A program made the translations under genes and the position numbers. Under the pieces are notes generated by a model. That model did not search any database. It worked only from the letters and a program-made list of their open reading frames with translations, and had not been told where the DNA came from. A DNA stretch of 64,000 nt from Schistocephalus solidus (taxonomy: Eukaryota > Platyhelminthes > Cestoda > Diphyllobothriidea > Diphyllobothriidae): positions 124,001-188,000 of the forward strand of contig WEDG01008814.1 of assembly GCA_017591395.1 (NCBI GenBank). Reading direction: 5' to 3'. Below, piece by piece: positions 34,942 to 47,400 of this stretch (positions are counted from its first letter, which is position 1; every line of letters begins with the position of its first letter).

Positions 34942-36699
34942 TCAATAGAAGCTGAACGGATTATGCCAAAAATGGCGACAGGGGAGAAATAGTTATCCTC
35001 TGATAATTCCGTCACTACTTATAAAGCTTGTAGGTAGAACCTTATTTCCAACGGCCCTGCGAACCAGGCAGTAGGAGAGACGGGCACCATACAAGTACGG
35101 CTATCTTTACAGTTAACAAAGTTAGTGTGTTAGCCAAGTAAAACCCTCCAATGTTGTGAATCAGATAAATGCCTCGGTCGGACACGAATACGAGTTTCCC
35201 GCCTCGTCCCGTACTGCAAGTGAGCTTGTGCCACATTCAGGGAGGTAAGAGAAGGTATCCAAAAAACGAAAATTATTTTATTTAGGCAAGTTGGTTGGCA
35301 AGGCTGCACTCTCCCACTTTGTAGGTTTACTAGATATTCTAACTGCTCAGTTGGCAAAATAGCGTTTAAAAGTAACCCATCGCAGCGAACAGAGGGACTG
35401 CTTTATTCAAGGCCCCTTCCAACGCTCTTGGAGATTTTGCGATTACAAACTTGAAGAAACAACGCGTCAACATCGAAATCTTTTTCCTGTTAAAGAAGGA
35501 AGCTGCAGAAACAAGAATCTTAAAGGAAGGAATATTATAGGAAGGAAATTCTAAGCCAGGTGAGAATTTACGAGTGTTTTAGCTGGTTCATTAATGGCAA
35601 AATGTCACACGAAGATAAGACCTGTCCAGGTCGCCCATCAACGCTCAGAACTCAAACCTGAAGTTCATGATGGTTTGTTTTTTCGATGTCAAAGTTGAAG
35701 TTGACGTTGAATTTATTCCTCTTGGCGCACACAGTGAACCAAGCTTACTACCTGCAAGGACTGAAACGATTGCGTGAGGCAGTGTAAAACAATTGACCTG
35801 AATTTTGATGATCGGGGAATAGGCTGCTTCATCATGACACCGCGCCTACCCACAGCTTACAGGATTAGCCAGTTTTTTGAGAAAAACGGCATGACAACAG
35901 TTGTTCACCACCCTCCCCCCGTTCTCGCCCGACCAACCCCTGGGACTTCTTATTCCCAAGAAGGAAGAAAAACTCAAAAGGCAAGCGTTTTCAGAACGCA
36001 GGAGAGCTTGTGAATAACAGCATTAGTCCAGAAGAATAGGAAAAAGGTTTTGAACTAGTAGGAACGCGTTCGGACATATGCATATCATCTAATTGAAGGA
36101 AGCTATTTTTTACGACGTTAACTAAAAGAAATGTCAACAAATAATTATCGTCCTTTTGGGTACTTTCTTGTGTCCAACCTAGACCTGAAGCCTAACCCAA
36201 CTTCCAACTTTTGCATTTCTAATCATAACCCTTCATGTCAAGTGCTAGTACTAAACGCAACTATTAGATGCCAGGTGGTCCACAACTCGTATCCTTCCAG
36301 TTAAGCTTTCATATGCGATAATCCGTAGAGAGTAAATTTTTTAAATTTGAACGAGCTACTTGCCAAAATAATCGCAAGATTTCAGGACAAAAAATGGGAA
36401 ACACTACCCAGATTTCGTGTTATCTCTGATCGGAAACCAAGGATCGAACATGTTGACTGTCAGTCCGCTTATTCCTGTATAGAGACATGGTTGATAATGT
36501 CGGTTGTCCGTAATGTATTTCAGCCGATAATATACTAGCTGCTGAGCGGCTGCTAGCGGTGCTCGAGAGTCAGCCCCAAGACACAGCGGAACGAGCTTAT
36601 TTCGTAACGCGGTCGCTGAAAACATCTGTTACTACTGTTTACATACCCAATCGCAACTGACAGGAAAACGAGCCCGTGACTTCTAACTATGGGTCGCGC

Positions 36700-36790
36700 T
36701 TTCGGGCCTCAGGTGCGTCGGGTAGCGTATGGCCGGTCGATGACAACTCATAAGTCAGAAATGGCCATTTCAATTTTCCTTGGTCAAACG
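36700..36790 (+). repeat. tRNA-like SINE tail, degraded
   Basis: 'ggtcgatgacaactcataagtcagaaatggccatttc' matches the tail of the SINE at 55,465-55,505 ('ggctgatgatggctaataagccagaaatggccattcc'). The tRNA-like head is barely visible. Confidence 0.5.
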
Positions 36791-37349
36791 ACGAATCGAA
36801 CTTAAGTGTTGTACTTTGTAGTGCTACTCTTACCCAAAACAACGATGATGGTGTTTAAATTCATTCGCATTTGCCGTACGTCATAGGAATTTTCCAGAAC
36901 CAGCAACCTTCAAGATACCCAAAAGAAAATCGCGCGTTTTAAAAGCCAAACGTCTTGCGTTAAAAGTCAGAGGTCATACGCGTGTGGGTTTTGCAAGAAA
37001 AGCGCGCACTCAGATAAAACTGAAAGTTATCTCCGCGAACTTTACATTAACAGAAAATAAAGGGCTGCCGCCTGTTGAAAATTGTATCTGCTCCTGCAAT
37101 TGTGAGGTCTTGGACGGCAGTTAGATGGGTAAAGTTTAAAATTTTAAATATACAGTGGAAATTAGTGTGCATGTTAGAAACCTAGGCAATAAACAGCTGA
37201 CCCTATTTACGTACGGGTCTGAGATAGTGAGGATGGTCGAATTTGATGCGCTGGAATGCCTAACGGGAGAATTGCGAGGGAAAAGGAGTTATTTTGGATG
37301 AAATTGCATGACTGCGCTGCGCTGCCAGATGAAAAAAGTAATGCAAGCT

Positions 37350-37389
37350 GTCCTTTAGATAAACTGCAGTACTACATTATCTAAAGGAC
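37350..37389. repeat. 13-bp perfect inverted repeat (hairpin)
   Basis: gtcctttagataa (37,350-37,362) and its exact complement ttatctaaaggac (37,377-37,389) are separated by 14 bases. Confidence 0.8.
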
Positions 37390-37974
37390 CGTGAACAATT
37401 CGAATTAGTTTGCGGAATATTTATCAATAAAGGACCTGCAGAATGAGCTTTTCAATCAAAAGCTCGGGCATTACATGTGATTAGTTATAAATGGATGCAG
37501 GTGGAAGTTAGACACGCTTGCATGCGCTGGAGCTTGCTGCAGTGAGTCTACTATTTCTTCTCACTTACTTCTAACGATTCGCATTTATGCTTTTACAGGT
37601 ACTACTGTACGGTACAGCAGCAGCAACGGCCTCACGATCATCTCCAATACCTATCTCCCTTCAGTGGCAAAGCAAAGTGCAAATGACCAGTTATTGGTTC
37701 ATTGCGATGACTAAACAAATATCCGCCCCCGCGTACGTGTGTCAAATGCTCGCAGATCTGTAAACACTCATGACTCAGGTTGCTTGATTCCGAATTCACA
37801 TCAGAGAGGATGAAGGAAACCAGTAATTTCGCCTACGGGCAACTTGCTAAGCTACGTTTCGTGGTTTGTTATGATTTCTCAACCACACTTTGAATTTACT
37901 AATTTGAGAAAAAGTTAAACAAAATCAACTCACTTCAATCTTGTTTTAACACGAACTTTCGCTCAGGCTGACTA

Positions 37975-38185
37975 AAGATGAGACGGCACGTGCCATCTGA
38001 TGCTATATAAATTCGCTGTCATACACGCGCGTGCGTGTGCTAGTTCCAACGTGCAAGTGGTAATAGATCGTGCGTGGCACGCGTAGACAGGCGGTTTAGT
38101 CTTGTTAGGCACTAAGCTAGAACGTAGTTTCGTTCGACTCGACAGTGCCTTGCCATCGAAATCTACTTGTTTGGAGATGAGAGAG
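37975..38185 (-). repeat. Dispersed repeat R2, minus copy
   Basis: The reverse complement contains 'gtgcctaacaagactaaaccg' and 'gcgtgccacgcacgatc'. The plus-strand sequence at 41,095-41,175 matches it with 'atgcctaacaaaacaaaagg' and 'ggttgtcacgcaccgtt'. CpG-rich on its left side. Confidence 0.5.
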
Positions 38186-38702
38186 TGCCATAGATGCTGC
38201 GCACTCGCGACAGTCGATCTCTCACTCACCGGCTCGTAAGCTGGACGCTGAGTCTTAAATCTCTTATATACGGCTTTAATAAAGAATAAACTGCAGATGC
38301 TTCCTCGGTCTCCGGCTTATCCCATCAATTAGCAGCCATCGTAGTTACGTAGCATAGTGACACAAACATTTAAAAGCTTACTGCCTAGATTTTAATGCTG
38401 AAACGTCATCGTTAAAACAGCGTTGGAGCGACTTCTCTCCTGGAAAAAATGCAAATTTCCCAATTACGTTCTCACAGGGGCTTAAGATCAACCATTAACT
38501 CGAGGAACACGGTTTTAAAAGCAGCTTAAACTGGGTCCAGCCTGGATTGCTTAATGTAAGTACAATATCGGAAATTCAAACATAGATGTTTCCTTGTCTG
38601 AATGTTTAAAAATCCCTGTCATTCTTCAAATGAGTCATGTGATTTTTTCAAAGTGAAATATGTGAGATGGTTTGAGGAGTTTAATATAACAATTCAGCCT
38701 AC

Positions 38703-38840
38703 CTGAAGTGGAAGCATTCCTGTCTGAGTGCACAGAACCGGTGAATCCGCGATCTCTGTTATAGCTGAGACTTGACCTCTGGTTATGTGATGTATTCAAT
38801 TGTCTTGCTCCAGGCATTGCCGGTTTGGACGGCACAAAAT
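38703..38840 (-). CDS. tns: Tensin linker exon (138 nt)
   Basis: Acceptor ttgtgaatttcag, donor tcag|gtaggc. It encodes FVPSKPAMPGARQLNTS then SLSYNRDRGFTGSVHSDRN, a polar, Ser/Asn/Arg-rich linker. Phase 1 on both sides. The joined codon with the 39,334 exon is G|AT (Asp). Confidence 0.7.
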
Positions 38841-39333
38841 CTGAAATTCACAAGGCACGGGCTCACTCATCCTGGCCAAATCGGTTCTATATTGCCAAAA
38901 GAAAATGTCCTCCTCTAGTCTGCGGCAGCCATTTCCGTTTTACTAGTTACACACAAGTTATCTGCGTCATTCGGTTAGTAGATTTGTGATGTCACACACA
39001 GTTTATGACTAACCACACCGCAGAGGTCAAGTTTATGCACTAGTTTGGTGGTAGTACTTGAAATAACTGACAAGTTTCACGTAAAGAAAGTGGCACCCTG
39101 GAAAGTTTCTATTAAAAGAACATAAGCATTATTAAGGAATCCAAGCATAAACACCATTTTAGCTTTACAAAGAAGCAATATCTGCTTTCTGTTCGAAATA
39201 CCTGAAAGCGTCCAAGTTGTGCTACCAAAATCGGAAAAAATATTAAACTAACAGATAAAGCACTCATGAATGAACGCTCTTTTGATATTGTACACGTAGA
39301 AATTGAAAATCAGAGGTCAAAATGAAAGACTAC

Positions 39334-39471
39334 CGGAACTGGCGGATGGGGGGATGATTGGCGGTGACCTGTTGAGGAGTCGAATCCTCTCAAAATCCAA
39401 GAGTTCTTTGAGATTAGAGTACCGGTCGTAACCTGCAGTCGTGGGAAGATCCGGCTTCCGGGGAGCTATAT
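39334..39471 (-). CDS. tns: Tensin linker exon (138 nt)
   Basis: Acceptor cgtttttcatttttcag, donor ttccg|gtagtc. It is open throughout: DIAPRKPDLPTTAGYDRYS, NLKELLDFERIRLLNR, SPPIIPPSASS. The middle could form a short amphipathic helix (LKELLDFERIRLL) in an otherwise disordered region. Two inner gt sites could also serve as donors, but only the outer one keeps phase 1 with the next exon. It lacks an ATG, so simple ORF finding misses it. Confidence 0.7.
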
Positions 39472-40369
39472 CTGAAAAATGAAAAACGTCTTCGGGTCAT
39501 AGTTCAACAAATACACAACTTTAAAACAAAGTCAAGTTTATCTTATTTGAATGCCTTGTAAAGTTTGCGGTTATTTAATCAGTTTTTGGAGTGAGTCAGA
39601 CCTATAGAAGTCATTTTTTACCAATATCTTTTGAATGGACAAGGTAACAGGGGAAGTTTTAACAGATGCTATGTGTGGGTGACCATGTGAAACAGAGGTT
39701 AGCCGCGCACTACCGTCTTAAATACTCATTATTTCTGAGGTACTTTTGACTACTTTTGGTGGACGATAATTTGGGCTGGCAGGAGGTAATGCTTTTATGC
39801 TTTTGCCAATGTGGCAAAAAACGTAGAGGCACAAGTTACGATTACAGGGACTCCTTTATCTGTCATAATGTGGTCTTCGGAAGCGACTACGTAGACCACT
39901 GTCCATGAGGTGCGTTCAGAAGCAATGACTTGCACATGAATTTGCTTGCAATATAACAGAATTATGCCGCATCTACCACAGTATCCTCTCTCTCACTCAC
40001 ATTGTTTGGCTGTGGTGCATTGTCAAACAAAGTTAATGAAGTTATAAGGCTACCATACACGACCTGATTTCCGATCTGCATTCGCAGAGTTACTATAACT
40101 GAGATTGCACAATGTGTGTTTGTATGGTGTGGTTGACTGTTGGTCTGAGAGCCAGGCAGCGATTACTCGTTCTTACCGTGACATCTGGCGCTCTCACACA
40201 TGTGATATGTAAGTCTCTCACACACTTTTGGGCGAAATCCTAATTTATCTTTGGGGGGCCAGTTCACGTATGTGGGACGCGTAGATGAGATCATTAGACA
40301 TGTCAATAGCTGACGCATTCCCCACACCAGCCAACTGACCGGCCCGACCAGTGAATCATGCCTAGAAAT

Positions 40370-40870
40370 GGGCATAGAGAGGGAAGTCGATGGCTCAGCG
40401 CATTTTCCTCACTATAAACAATCTGACGCGCCTGAAGCTGTCATGGTGGGCTAAAAGCCACGGCTTGGAAGGCTGTAAACATAATCTTCAATTCTGACTT
40501 CGGAGTAAACCTAGGGTGTATTTATGCGAAGTAGCTAACTGGTGGACTAAGAGTAAGGCTGCGATGGCTCCTTCTTAATGGGGCATTTATGGCACTCCCA
40601 CCCCGTGGGATGCAAGCCAGGTGTGACGGCACGCCTCGGTACGGCTCCAGTCGCACCATTCACCTGTGTCCTCTCCCACCTTCGGGCTTCTTCGTTCGTT
40701 CATGACACCGGGCCCTGGTTGGGAGGGAATAGAGTACGGTAGATGCAGCCTAAGTCTACTTTCACTATAATCTAATAAGCGCGCAAGTTACCGTCTCTAC
40801 GTCAACTTGCTCTAGAGCCCACAATGAACCCCGTCGGATACGACGGTCAAACTGCCAAAAAGGAGAGTTG
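40370..40870 (+). repeat. R1 dispersed repeat, plus copy with upstream module
   Basis: Has both the 'cactataaacaatctgacgcgcctgaagctgtcatggt' upstream module (as at 5,445) and the main module: 'ggtggactaagagtaaggctgcgatggctcc', 'gttcatgacaccgggccctgg' and 'gcgcgcaagttaccg'. Confidence 0.75.
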
Positions 40871-41039
40871 AATCTCCCCTAGATCAGAAAACCAGAGGGA
40901 GCCATTGCAGCTTGAATGTGTGTCCTGGGAAATTTCGAGTTGTTCCTTCCGTTGTCAGCCTTTCCAGACATGATTGCGAGCGCACCTTATTCAATTCAGA
41001 CGCATCAGCTGTATTTTAGCAGGGCCTACGATAATGTTC

Positions 41040-41190
41040 TTGGTGTTGGCCGTCCGTCTACCAAATAACAGTCGACTGTCCGACCCTATAAAACCAATTA
41101 TGCCTAACAAAACAAAAGGGTGCGTCTATGGTTGTCACGCACCGTTCTGGCATGCACATAAACGTTATCTTGTGTGCTTTAAACAGATGA
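41040..41190 (+). repeat. Dispersed repeat R2, plus copy
   Basis: Partner of 37,975-38,185 in inverted orientation. Confidence 0.5.
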
Positions 41191-41619
41191 TAATGCGCTA
41201 GTAGAAGTGACTAGGTAAAGGAAAACTGGAAGTCAATTAGTGAGGTACTTTGCGCTAAGTATCTGAATAAGATAAAACAAGGCTAGTTGGGTTATCAGTC
41301 AGATTGTAAAGACAAGTGCTTGTGGCTAGAAGTGCAAAGGTCGCGATACAATGGGAAATTAAAATGTTAATGCAAACTTTAGTTTTTAATACCCAATTAA
41401 ATTTCATAGCTTTAAATAGAAGACTGACAGTCACAAGGGTTTCACAAGCAAAAAAGCGAAAAACAAATCATAAGAAGAGTAAAGACCATCTTAGCAACGA
41501 GTACTGTTGAAGTTGAAAACTGAAACGTAACATATATATGGGACACTATCGGCGTGTAGATCCAGCACGTGATAACCATTTTTTATAATTATTGAACTAC
41601 TAGGTTGAAATCACTTATA

Positions 41620-41800
41620 TGTCCCTCGGCGTGAAACCACCTGCATTACGGGAAGAGGGGGCCTGCGCTGAATTCCAAGAAGGGTAAATACGCCAGTGTT
41701 CAACTCCCGACCCAACAGTTAACCCTGACACTAATTAACTTGGAGTTTAGCGTGAAGCCACCTGCATTATGGTGGTTTCTGTTTCAGTGTCCCACAACAG
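41620..41800 (+). repeat. TTAACC-family element with two direct ends
   Basis: Two copies of a 'gcgtgaa(a/g)ccacctgcatta' end lie at about 41,630 and 41,752. A TTAACCC-containing interior lies between them. Confidence 0.55.
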
Positions 41801-42220
41801 TAGCCATATAAGGGTTGCCTACCGAAAACTACCGACATCTGCACGATATCTGAACTGGGTTTATACGTAAGACAGATTCGAAAAGGTAGGAATGGGTAGT
41901 GGTGTAAAGGGAGGAAGAATTGCCTCCTTTCAAATAAGGATTTATCAGAAGTAGTTATAAAGGAAAAATTAAACAATTCCGGTCGAATTGTCCTTTAAAG
42001 GAAAAATTGAGCTACGCGTCGTCAACGCTCATGGTTTAGGAATGGACCACGTAATAGGATTTAAAACAGAATTTGATAAGAGGCCTGTGGTGAGCCAAGA
42101 GCTGCTACTAGACAATAAACCAAACTGATATGCGTAAAGATTGGAGGTCCCGATATGTTATCGCGTTCATCATCTCCCAAAGACAACGAAGAAGATGAGG
42201 GGGGGAGTTAATGAACCAAA

Positions 42221-42256
42221 TTGTATTATTGTATTGTATTGCATTGTATTGCATTA
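42221..42256 (+). repeat. (TATTG)n pentanucleotide microsatellite
   Basis: Imperfect TATTG/CATTG units. Confidence 0.8.
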
Positions 42257-42988
42257 TTCTTACTGCCACATTGACCAGACGTAGCTTCTGTTAGCATTCG
42301 CTTTCCAGAAGACGCCACACATATTCCTCTTCTCAAAATTTGGTTAAAATAAGATGACATTGGGCCTTCCTATAACCCGTTCCAAGTCAAAATTCAGTCT
42401 ATCCATTCACTGGTTCGTTAATATACCTCACTCGATATGTTTGCACTATTTGTGAAAAAAATGAGGCCTCAGAATATTTTCCACGTCTGGGAAGGAATTC
42501 TCCGTAACGGAGCTCACCTACAGAGGCCTACTTCACGGAGACAGGACGGGATTTCTGTCGAATTCTAGGATAACCGTGCAGTCCGTACATAGACGAATTC
42601 GACGATCAAATGAAGTAACGTGGTGATTGATAACTGAAACCATGAGGCTGAGTCCCCGGATACAGTTATTTGCAGTTTTTCAGAGTTAATCTCCGAATTA
42701 ATATATAATCAGGAAAATACAGTCTACTTTGACTAAAAGATATGGAAGGAAAAGTATACCTTCATTTGTAAAGCGTGAAGCCCATTCATAAAAGAACTGA
42801 TTATCGTATAATAGTAAAGGTCATAAAGTAAAATTCCCGGTTAAATTTTATAATCGAAGAGGGGATTTTCCGGGTTTCTCTTTGTGAGCAGGGATGAAAA
42901 GGAACTTTGTGGGCATGTTTGCTCTCGACACCACAAGTCGTGTGTGGATTTATAGGCAGGAAGTTGGCTAGGCTGTGTGGGGCCTTAC

Positions 42989-43126
42989 CCGTGCCTGGAA
43001 TATGCTGCGAACTGTCAGCACGAAGTCTGGCGGGCTCTGGCACCGGTCGACCATTGAAGTGATCCCTGGATGGTGACCCAAGTGGTGTTTGTGAAGGTTT
43101 TCGTGACGAGACTAAAGTTGAGGCGG
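42989..43126 (-). CDS. tns: Tensin linker exon (138 nt)
   Basis: Acceptor tccttatcctgtttcag, donor acgg|gtaagg. It encodes ASTLVSSRKPSQTPLGSPS then GRPVPEPARLRADSSQHIP, a Ser/Pro-rich stretch with SP sites that proline-directed kinases could use. Phase 1 in and out. The joined codon with the 45,714 exon is A|CC (Thr). Confidence 0.75.
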
Positions 43127-43849
43127 CTGAAACAGGATAAGGAGAGGACTCATAGTGGTAGCTAAATATATAGGGAGGGAACGTTTGTAGAACTCGGTAG
43201 AGCCCTTCCTAATAGAAGTTCCACCACTTGGGTGAAAGATTGGTGCACGTAGAACCAAACTGACATCTTCATCATTTTTTGTCTGGAGATATTATAAGAA
43301 AGCAGAAAAATGCGGCAAAAATTCTGGGGAATTGGCAAAATGTCTGAAAACAGGACAGCGTTTGTGGTTGCACACCGTTTTTTGTTTGTGGGTCGCGAAA
43401 AGCCTGAAGTTTGCGCTATAACCGATCATCCCTTGAATAGCCATGGTTAGTTCTGGTAGCAGAATATTTTTGTACGTGGTTGAGATGTTTTTCGTTTTTC
43501 TGTCGCCGTAAGATGAACATATTTACTTTCATGAGAAGGTTGGCTAATTCTAGTTCAATTATCGAGGAGCATAAAAAAGACAGTTGGATTGTCGCCAGAT
43601 TTTGAGGCAAACAGCGACGATCGCACCAGAGCGTGAGGTTGCCCCAGTAAACCTCGAAATAAAAATAAATATCTAAGGATGTCGCATAGTACTCATTGTT
43701 GGTGTCTAGGTCAAGCAGAGGACCTTTAAAAGATAGAATTCAAAAAACCAGACTATGAACCGTTGGCGCGGGAAATCGGATTGACAAAAACAGGTGATGT
43801 GAGTTTTGATGTGAGCGGGAACGCAAGGGGTTCCAGTGATTCCCTCTTT

Positions 43850-43990
43850 TCTGTGACTGTTTCTGAGGATGAACCCGCGTGAGAATCCCAAGCGTCAGGT
43901 TAATAAACTTCATGTCTCAGCGATATAATCTGCTTCGTCTTCTTCTTCTTCTTCTTCTTCTTCTTCTTCTTCTTCTTCTTCTTCTTCTAA
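43850..43990 (+). repeat. Repeat end with GTCAGGTTAATAAACTT, then (CTT)n
   Basis: 'ctgaggatgaacccgcgtgagaatcccaagcgtcaggttaataaactt' matches the conserved end at 47,970-48,022. It is followed by a (CTT)n tract at about 43,938-43,988. Confidence 0.65.
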
Positions 43991-45713
43991 ATGTATTAGT
44001 TTTAGGCGAAAATGAAGCCGATTCTCTTTACACTACCGGTGTGCGACCAGTAAACAGGAATGTTTCAACCACAATTTTTTCGTACTTAAGTAATAATTGA
44101 TTTTCCACTATCCCCAAACGGGTACTGGCCTATACCGCTTCTGGAATGATGATAAAACCATCAAAATTCGCATATTAATCACCACTAGGAGACAGTTTGT
44201 GAACAGCTTCGGATTATAATACTATAGTCGACAAGTTTAAATCCCAACACTCTTATTATTTTTTTATTACCAAACGCGAAAAATCCTGTCCTGCAACAAT
44301 TAACGTCGCGTTCACACATAAATTTTTGCGGAGATTAAAAGTCTCTTTGCAAGTTTAAGAAAATTCGGTGGAGAGAGTAATTTGTTAAAATATTCAATAC
44401 ATAAATGAGGATATCTTTGGAATCACAATACGCAATCGTAAATACGCAAAGGGTCCATAGAGAAAGGGTAGGAAGTTAAAATTCCTCGGAAGTCTCAGAC
44501 TGGGCAATCTTTGACCTTTCAGTTGCAGTCATCAACCGATCAGATGACACGTTCGTCGAAATTCTGAAATATGTTTTAGATAAGGATGGATTGCTTAAGT
44601 GGGTTTCCAACCCGGCCTACCAAGCTAACTATTCCCAGGGTATTTTAGTCAAGCTAGGACGCCGACTTTTGGATGTACTGCTTTGCAGCTGCACACAAAA
44701 ATGGCACTCGCAACAAATTGCATTTTTTGTATTGATTTTCAATGCCCTGATAAATTAATTTATATTTTATAAAATACATGCATAAAGGTATTTCCTTTGC
44801 ATCCATTGGGTAAGAATGTAGTCTCTTTCAAATTTTATACTCGAATGAAGAATAACTTTGAGTTTAAAAATGAGTTTTGATTCCTGAACACTTTTCAATC
44901 CAATCCGCCGATGTATTCGATTTCAGAACTGTACACTTTCGATTTAAGGAGCAAAAATCTTCATTTATGCCATAAGACAATGAAATATAGCGCTCTTAGA
45001 ATTTTGCAGTTATTGTGGACGTCATTACACACTCCATAAACTGGATTAATAAACTGAATGTTGTCTAAATGAATATAACAAGTTCGTAAAAATCTCCTCA
45101 AAATAAACTTGGTGTAATCTAAGATATATTTTTTCCAAAATATTAAAGTTAACGAAAAACGTTAATTTCTTCCGAAAAAGTAAAAAAAGAATATTTAAGA
45201 GCATTTTTTAATAAAATATTTAAAATTTATAAGAGTATCAGAAATAAATGGGAAAAATGCCTACTTATTAACTAGTCATTTGACATAGAGTGCGATTCGT
45301 GCAGGCCGCCGGAAAGAAGCTTGTTTAAAAAGCCGCATACTGAGGTTAATGAAATATTCTGAGACGATGCTGCATGATACCCTAAAAAATTAATCTTTTC
45401 GAATGGTAAGCGTATTTCAGAGTTTCGGTTAACATTATAGGAGATCGGTCACTGACTGTAAGGGATACGGAGTAACTGGCTCGAAGTTCGAAAGTCCAGT
45501 ATGCTGCCTGTAACGGTTAATGCAGAGTTCAGCAATCATGTCAGAAGTACGCCTCTAGAGTCTTCCTATTTCATCGGCAGAATGCTCTCCCCTGCCAGAT
45601 ATTAATATTAAAAATACACTTACAAGCTTAGTTTTTTCTGCATCACTTTTGGCCTTGCCTTCATTTATATAGTATAGAACATGTGATAGTTGTAACAAAA
45701 TGTGTTAACTTAC

Positions 45714-45773
45714 TTGACGCTTCCATCCGAGACTGTGAACGCACAGAATGAGAACGCAGAGATTGTGCGAAAC
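45714..45773 (-). CDS. tns: Tensin linker exon (60 nt)
   Basis: Acceptor gcttcacacttgtcacag, donor gtcaa|gtaagt (full match to consensus). The frame reads SFAQSLRSHSVRSQSRMEAS, a basic Ser/Arg stretch. Phase 1 in and out. It links the large 838-nt exon (A|GT, Ser) to the 138-nt exon at 43,126. Too short for ORF-based detection. Confidence 0.7.
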
Positions 45774-46309
45774 CTGTGACAAGTGTGAAGCAAACATGGT
45801 AGTCATAAGTCGAGGAATTTTAGCGACATCCCTATGATTAGAAGCCTATCAGAACTTTCAGGGTACAGTGACATAGTAAAATCACCTGAAATAGCAGTAT
45901 GGGAACCTAGGATTCTAATGGTCTATCGACCGGTCATCTAGGTAGCGTACATACCCAGAACGGGTTCCTGTTTTACACAAGAGGCTGAGCTTAGGGAGGT
46001 ACATCAGAGAGAGGTTGGAAAGACGTGGGCTCAATTCTTATAGTTGACGTGCCTCCAACAAAGTGGAGGCCACCATAACTTGCATGAGACCAGGGTTCCC
46101 TCCCAGGCAGCCAGCAATCAAGACTGGCATCTCATGAAAGTGTTTACAGATTGGATTTTTATTAATAGTTATGAAATGTTGTTTTTTTCGAAAAAAGGCA
46201 AGAAAAACCCTAGAGATCTGGAACCGTTTTTATCGCAGCACTTGGACGCTCTGTGCACGTTATTAATCGCTCATAACGTCGAAGCACCATCTCTTTTGGT
46301 AGGATCTTC

Positions 46310-46450
46310 CGGCAAGATAGGGGAATACAGGGATACAGGTGTGCTTGCACCAAATTCCAGAAAGGCTAACTCAAAATTAAACTTTATCCAAACTGCTACC
46401 ATAACCTCGACCTTAACCTTGAACCTAATCTTACCTTACCTTTAAACCCA
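46310..46450 (+). repeat. TTAACC-family element
   Basis: Irregular TAACCT/TTAACC units follow a 'gatacaggtgtgcttgcaccaaattcca' start. Similar in layout to 47,090-47,330 and 56,440-56,670. Confidence 0.5.
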
Positions 46451-46969
46451 ATTTTGATGCAAACCTGAATCTCACTGGAATGTAGTACAAGGCCACATTT
46501 ATTATCGGAGGGTTACTACGCCCAGTCTTAATGATCTACCAAACTGGAGGCAGGAGATTCAGGGAACACCCAATGCCCAAACACAAACGGCCGATCATTT
46601 GCATTTGCTCAGAATGCCTTAGCTCAGACTTGTGTCGGATAAGCCTACCAGGTGAGAAGAGATACCGAAATTCCTTCTTCTGGCGTCACACGATAGTCTG
46701 AATTACCTCCTGACGATAATTTACCCTCAAAAAATGTTTAACATGCTAAAATTACATCCAAGTATCTGTCGGACTTGCCAATCGTCGACCTTTATGAACT
46801 GGCTTGTTATCCTAATTAATGTGCTACCTAAACTAGCCAACAAGGAGTAAGGAAACAACGTCTGCATTATCTCTGTGGGAAGGTATGAGTTTCCGGTTTT
46901 CGAACTCTTGCAATTGTGAGTGGTCTCACTATTGAAAGTCGGGACGACTCTGACGAATATTTGTCGCAC

Positions 46970-47400
46970 CTCATTATGAATTTGAAGCAAACAAGGTAAG
47001 GATGCCTTGAATGGCCGCCTAAACAAGATACGGGAATAAGAACCGCCCCGACCAATTCCAATAAGAGGCCTTACGATAAATTTCATAAAGGGTAAAATAC
47101 CTGTGTCTTAACGTTGACACTAACCCTAATAAAACTAATTTATCATTTTAAGCTTAACCCTAAACGTTGACCCTAAATTTAACACAATAATAACCTTAAC
47201 CCGTAGCCTTATCATGGCCATAACCTTAACACTGGCCTTAACCTCAAACTTAAACCTAACCCAAAGTTTTATATGAGAGATAATATTCTTGGAATTTAAC
47301 GCAGAGCCACAGGTAATGTGGCCAGTTTCTTTTCCCGTGTCCTGTTTAGGCGGCCGTACAAGGCATCCCTACCACAAACAATAATTTCAAGTTTGCCTAT
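46970..47400. repeat. TTAACC element with inverted flanks
   Basis: The left arm 46,990-47,040 is the reverse complement of the right arm 47,333-47,375 ('ttcccgt(a/g)tc(t/c)tgtttaggcggcc', '...caaggcatcc(t/c)tacc'). Between them lies an irregular TAACCC/TTAACC tract with an 'ggaatttaacgcagagccacaggtaatgtggcc' end. Confidence 0.65.

Larger units (their letters stand above)
23900..38690. other. Large intronic interval of tensin, few landmarks
   Basis: AT-rich with almost no long open frames. Apart from the Penelope-like fragment (26.3 kb), CpG/CCAAT-rich blocks (25.6, 30.0, 38.0 kb), a small hairpin (37.35 kb) and SINE remnants (36.7 kb), I see nothing functional. Phase arithmetic requires at least one tensin exon here (2 nt in, phase 2 out). 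Confidence 0.55.

Noticed and set aside
46044..46445. 133-codon plus-strand open frame
   Set aside because: Its 3' third is the TTAACC repeat and it starts at a non-ATG codon; no splice context.
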